Source: Gymnorhina tibicen (Eukaryota; Chordata; Aves; Passeriformes; Artamidae). From it: a stretch of DNA of 64,000 nt. Below, one piece after another: positions 63,901 through 64,000 of the stretch (position 1 is the first letter of the stretch; every line of letters starts with the position of its first letter). The notes beneath the pieces are model-generated. The model saw only the letters and a program-made list of their open reading frames with translations. It had not been told where the DNA came from and ran no database searches. Location: the NCBI GenBank assembly GCA_013399875.1, contig VXAZ01008180.1, forward strand, positions 124,001 to 188,000, written 5' to 3'. Position numbers and translations under genes: made by a program.

Positions 63901-64000
63901 ATCTGTTCTTCTCCCGTCCCATCCCTGCTGTCCTTCTTCCCTGCCTCATCTCCTTACCTTCTCACCCTCTTGTGTATCTCTCCTCAAAACCTGTCTGCCC
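57951..64000. other. Right end of window, no recognised gene
   Basis: Short ORFs only, none with a known domain. A possible old LINE fragment is at 61735-61900. From about 63780 to the end the plus strand is pyrimidine-rich. If the CpG island at 57.4 kb starts a gene to the right, its later exons could be here or beyond, but I cannot identify any. Confidence 0.5.
61735..61900 (+). mobile_element. Possible ancient LINE (CR1/L3-type) reverse-transcriptase fragment
   Basis: Plus-strand pieces read like YRPVSLKLIPGK, then after stops a segment like ...HEKQILSN, which recalls the 'YRPISL...IPGK...' block at the start of non-LTR reverse transcriptases. Several stops and likely frameshifts. Assignment is from motif memory only. 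Confidence 0.4.

Noticed and set aside
43056..64000. Search for SNX4 or OSBPL11 exons expected from human synteny
   Set aside because: No reading frame shows PX-domain or oxysterol-binding motifs; they probably lie beyond the window.

Overview
This window is nuclear DNA from a vertebrate, almost certainly a bird. The evidence is one multi-exon gene with consensus splice sites, several CR1 LINE copies with the typical avian 3' tail, short introns and AT-rich non-coding DNA broken by two CpG islands. I see no bacterial, plasmid, phage or CRISPR content. A 400-base run of N (42276-42675) is an assembly gap.

The only protein-coding gene I can support is ZNF148 (ZBP-89 / BERF-1 / ZFP148), a C2H2 Krueppel-type transcription factor, on the minus strand. 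All six coding exons can be joined at GT-AG sites: 21649-21320, 20116-19991, 16979-16856, 16192-16109, 10153-10035 and 9687-8098. They total 2373 nt and encode 790 residues, close to the 794 I recall for the human protein. The order is an acidic N-terminus, a Lys-rich basic segment, four zinc fingers, then a long Ser/Thr/Gln-rich C-terminal half. Three introns fall at or next to the finger linkers, and one exon is exactly one finger.

Layout. 1-8097 is AT-rich and follows the stop codon; the part nearest the stop is probably a long 3' UTR, but its end cannot be fixed. It includes a perfect 82-bp AT-rich palindrome at 4599-4680. 8098-21649 is the coding part of ZNF148. 21666 to about 41.7 kb is probably the first, 5'-UTR intron(s); it has no coding exon and holds CR1 copies and microsatellites. 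About 41.94-42.84 kb is a CpG island that is the nearest candidate ZNF148 promoter; it contains the assembly gap, a 9-bp G-rich minisatellite and a GC box, and a CR1 tail abuts it. 43-57.3 kb shows no recognisable gene, only decayed LINE fragments and small duplications. About 57.38-57.95 kb is a second CpG island with a full palindromic CRE and facing E2F-like sites, not tied to any visible gene. 58-64 kb has no recognisable gene apart from a possible old LINE fragment.

From memory of human chromosome 3q21, ZNF148 lies between SLC12A8 (3' side) and SNX4 (5' side). Neither is recognisable here. I found no previously undescribed system. The items most worth a second look are the palindrome, the orphan CpG island, the promoter gap and the exon/finger arrangement of ZNF148.
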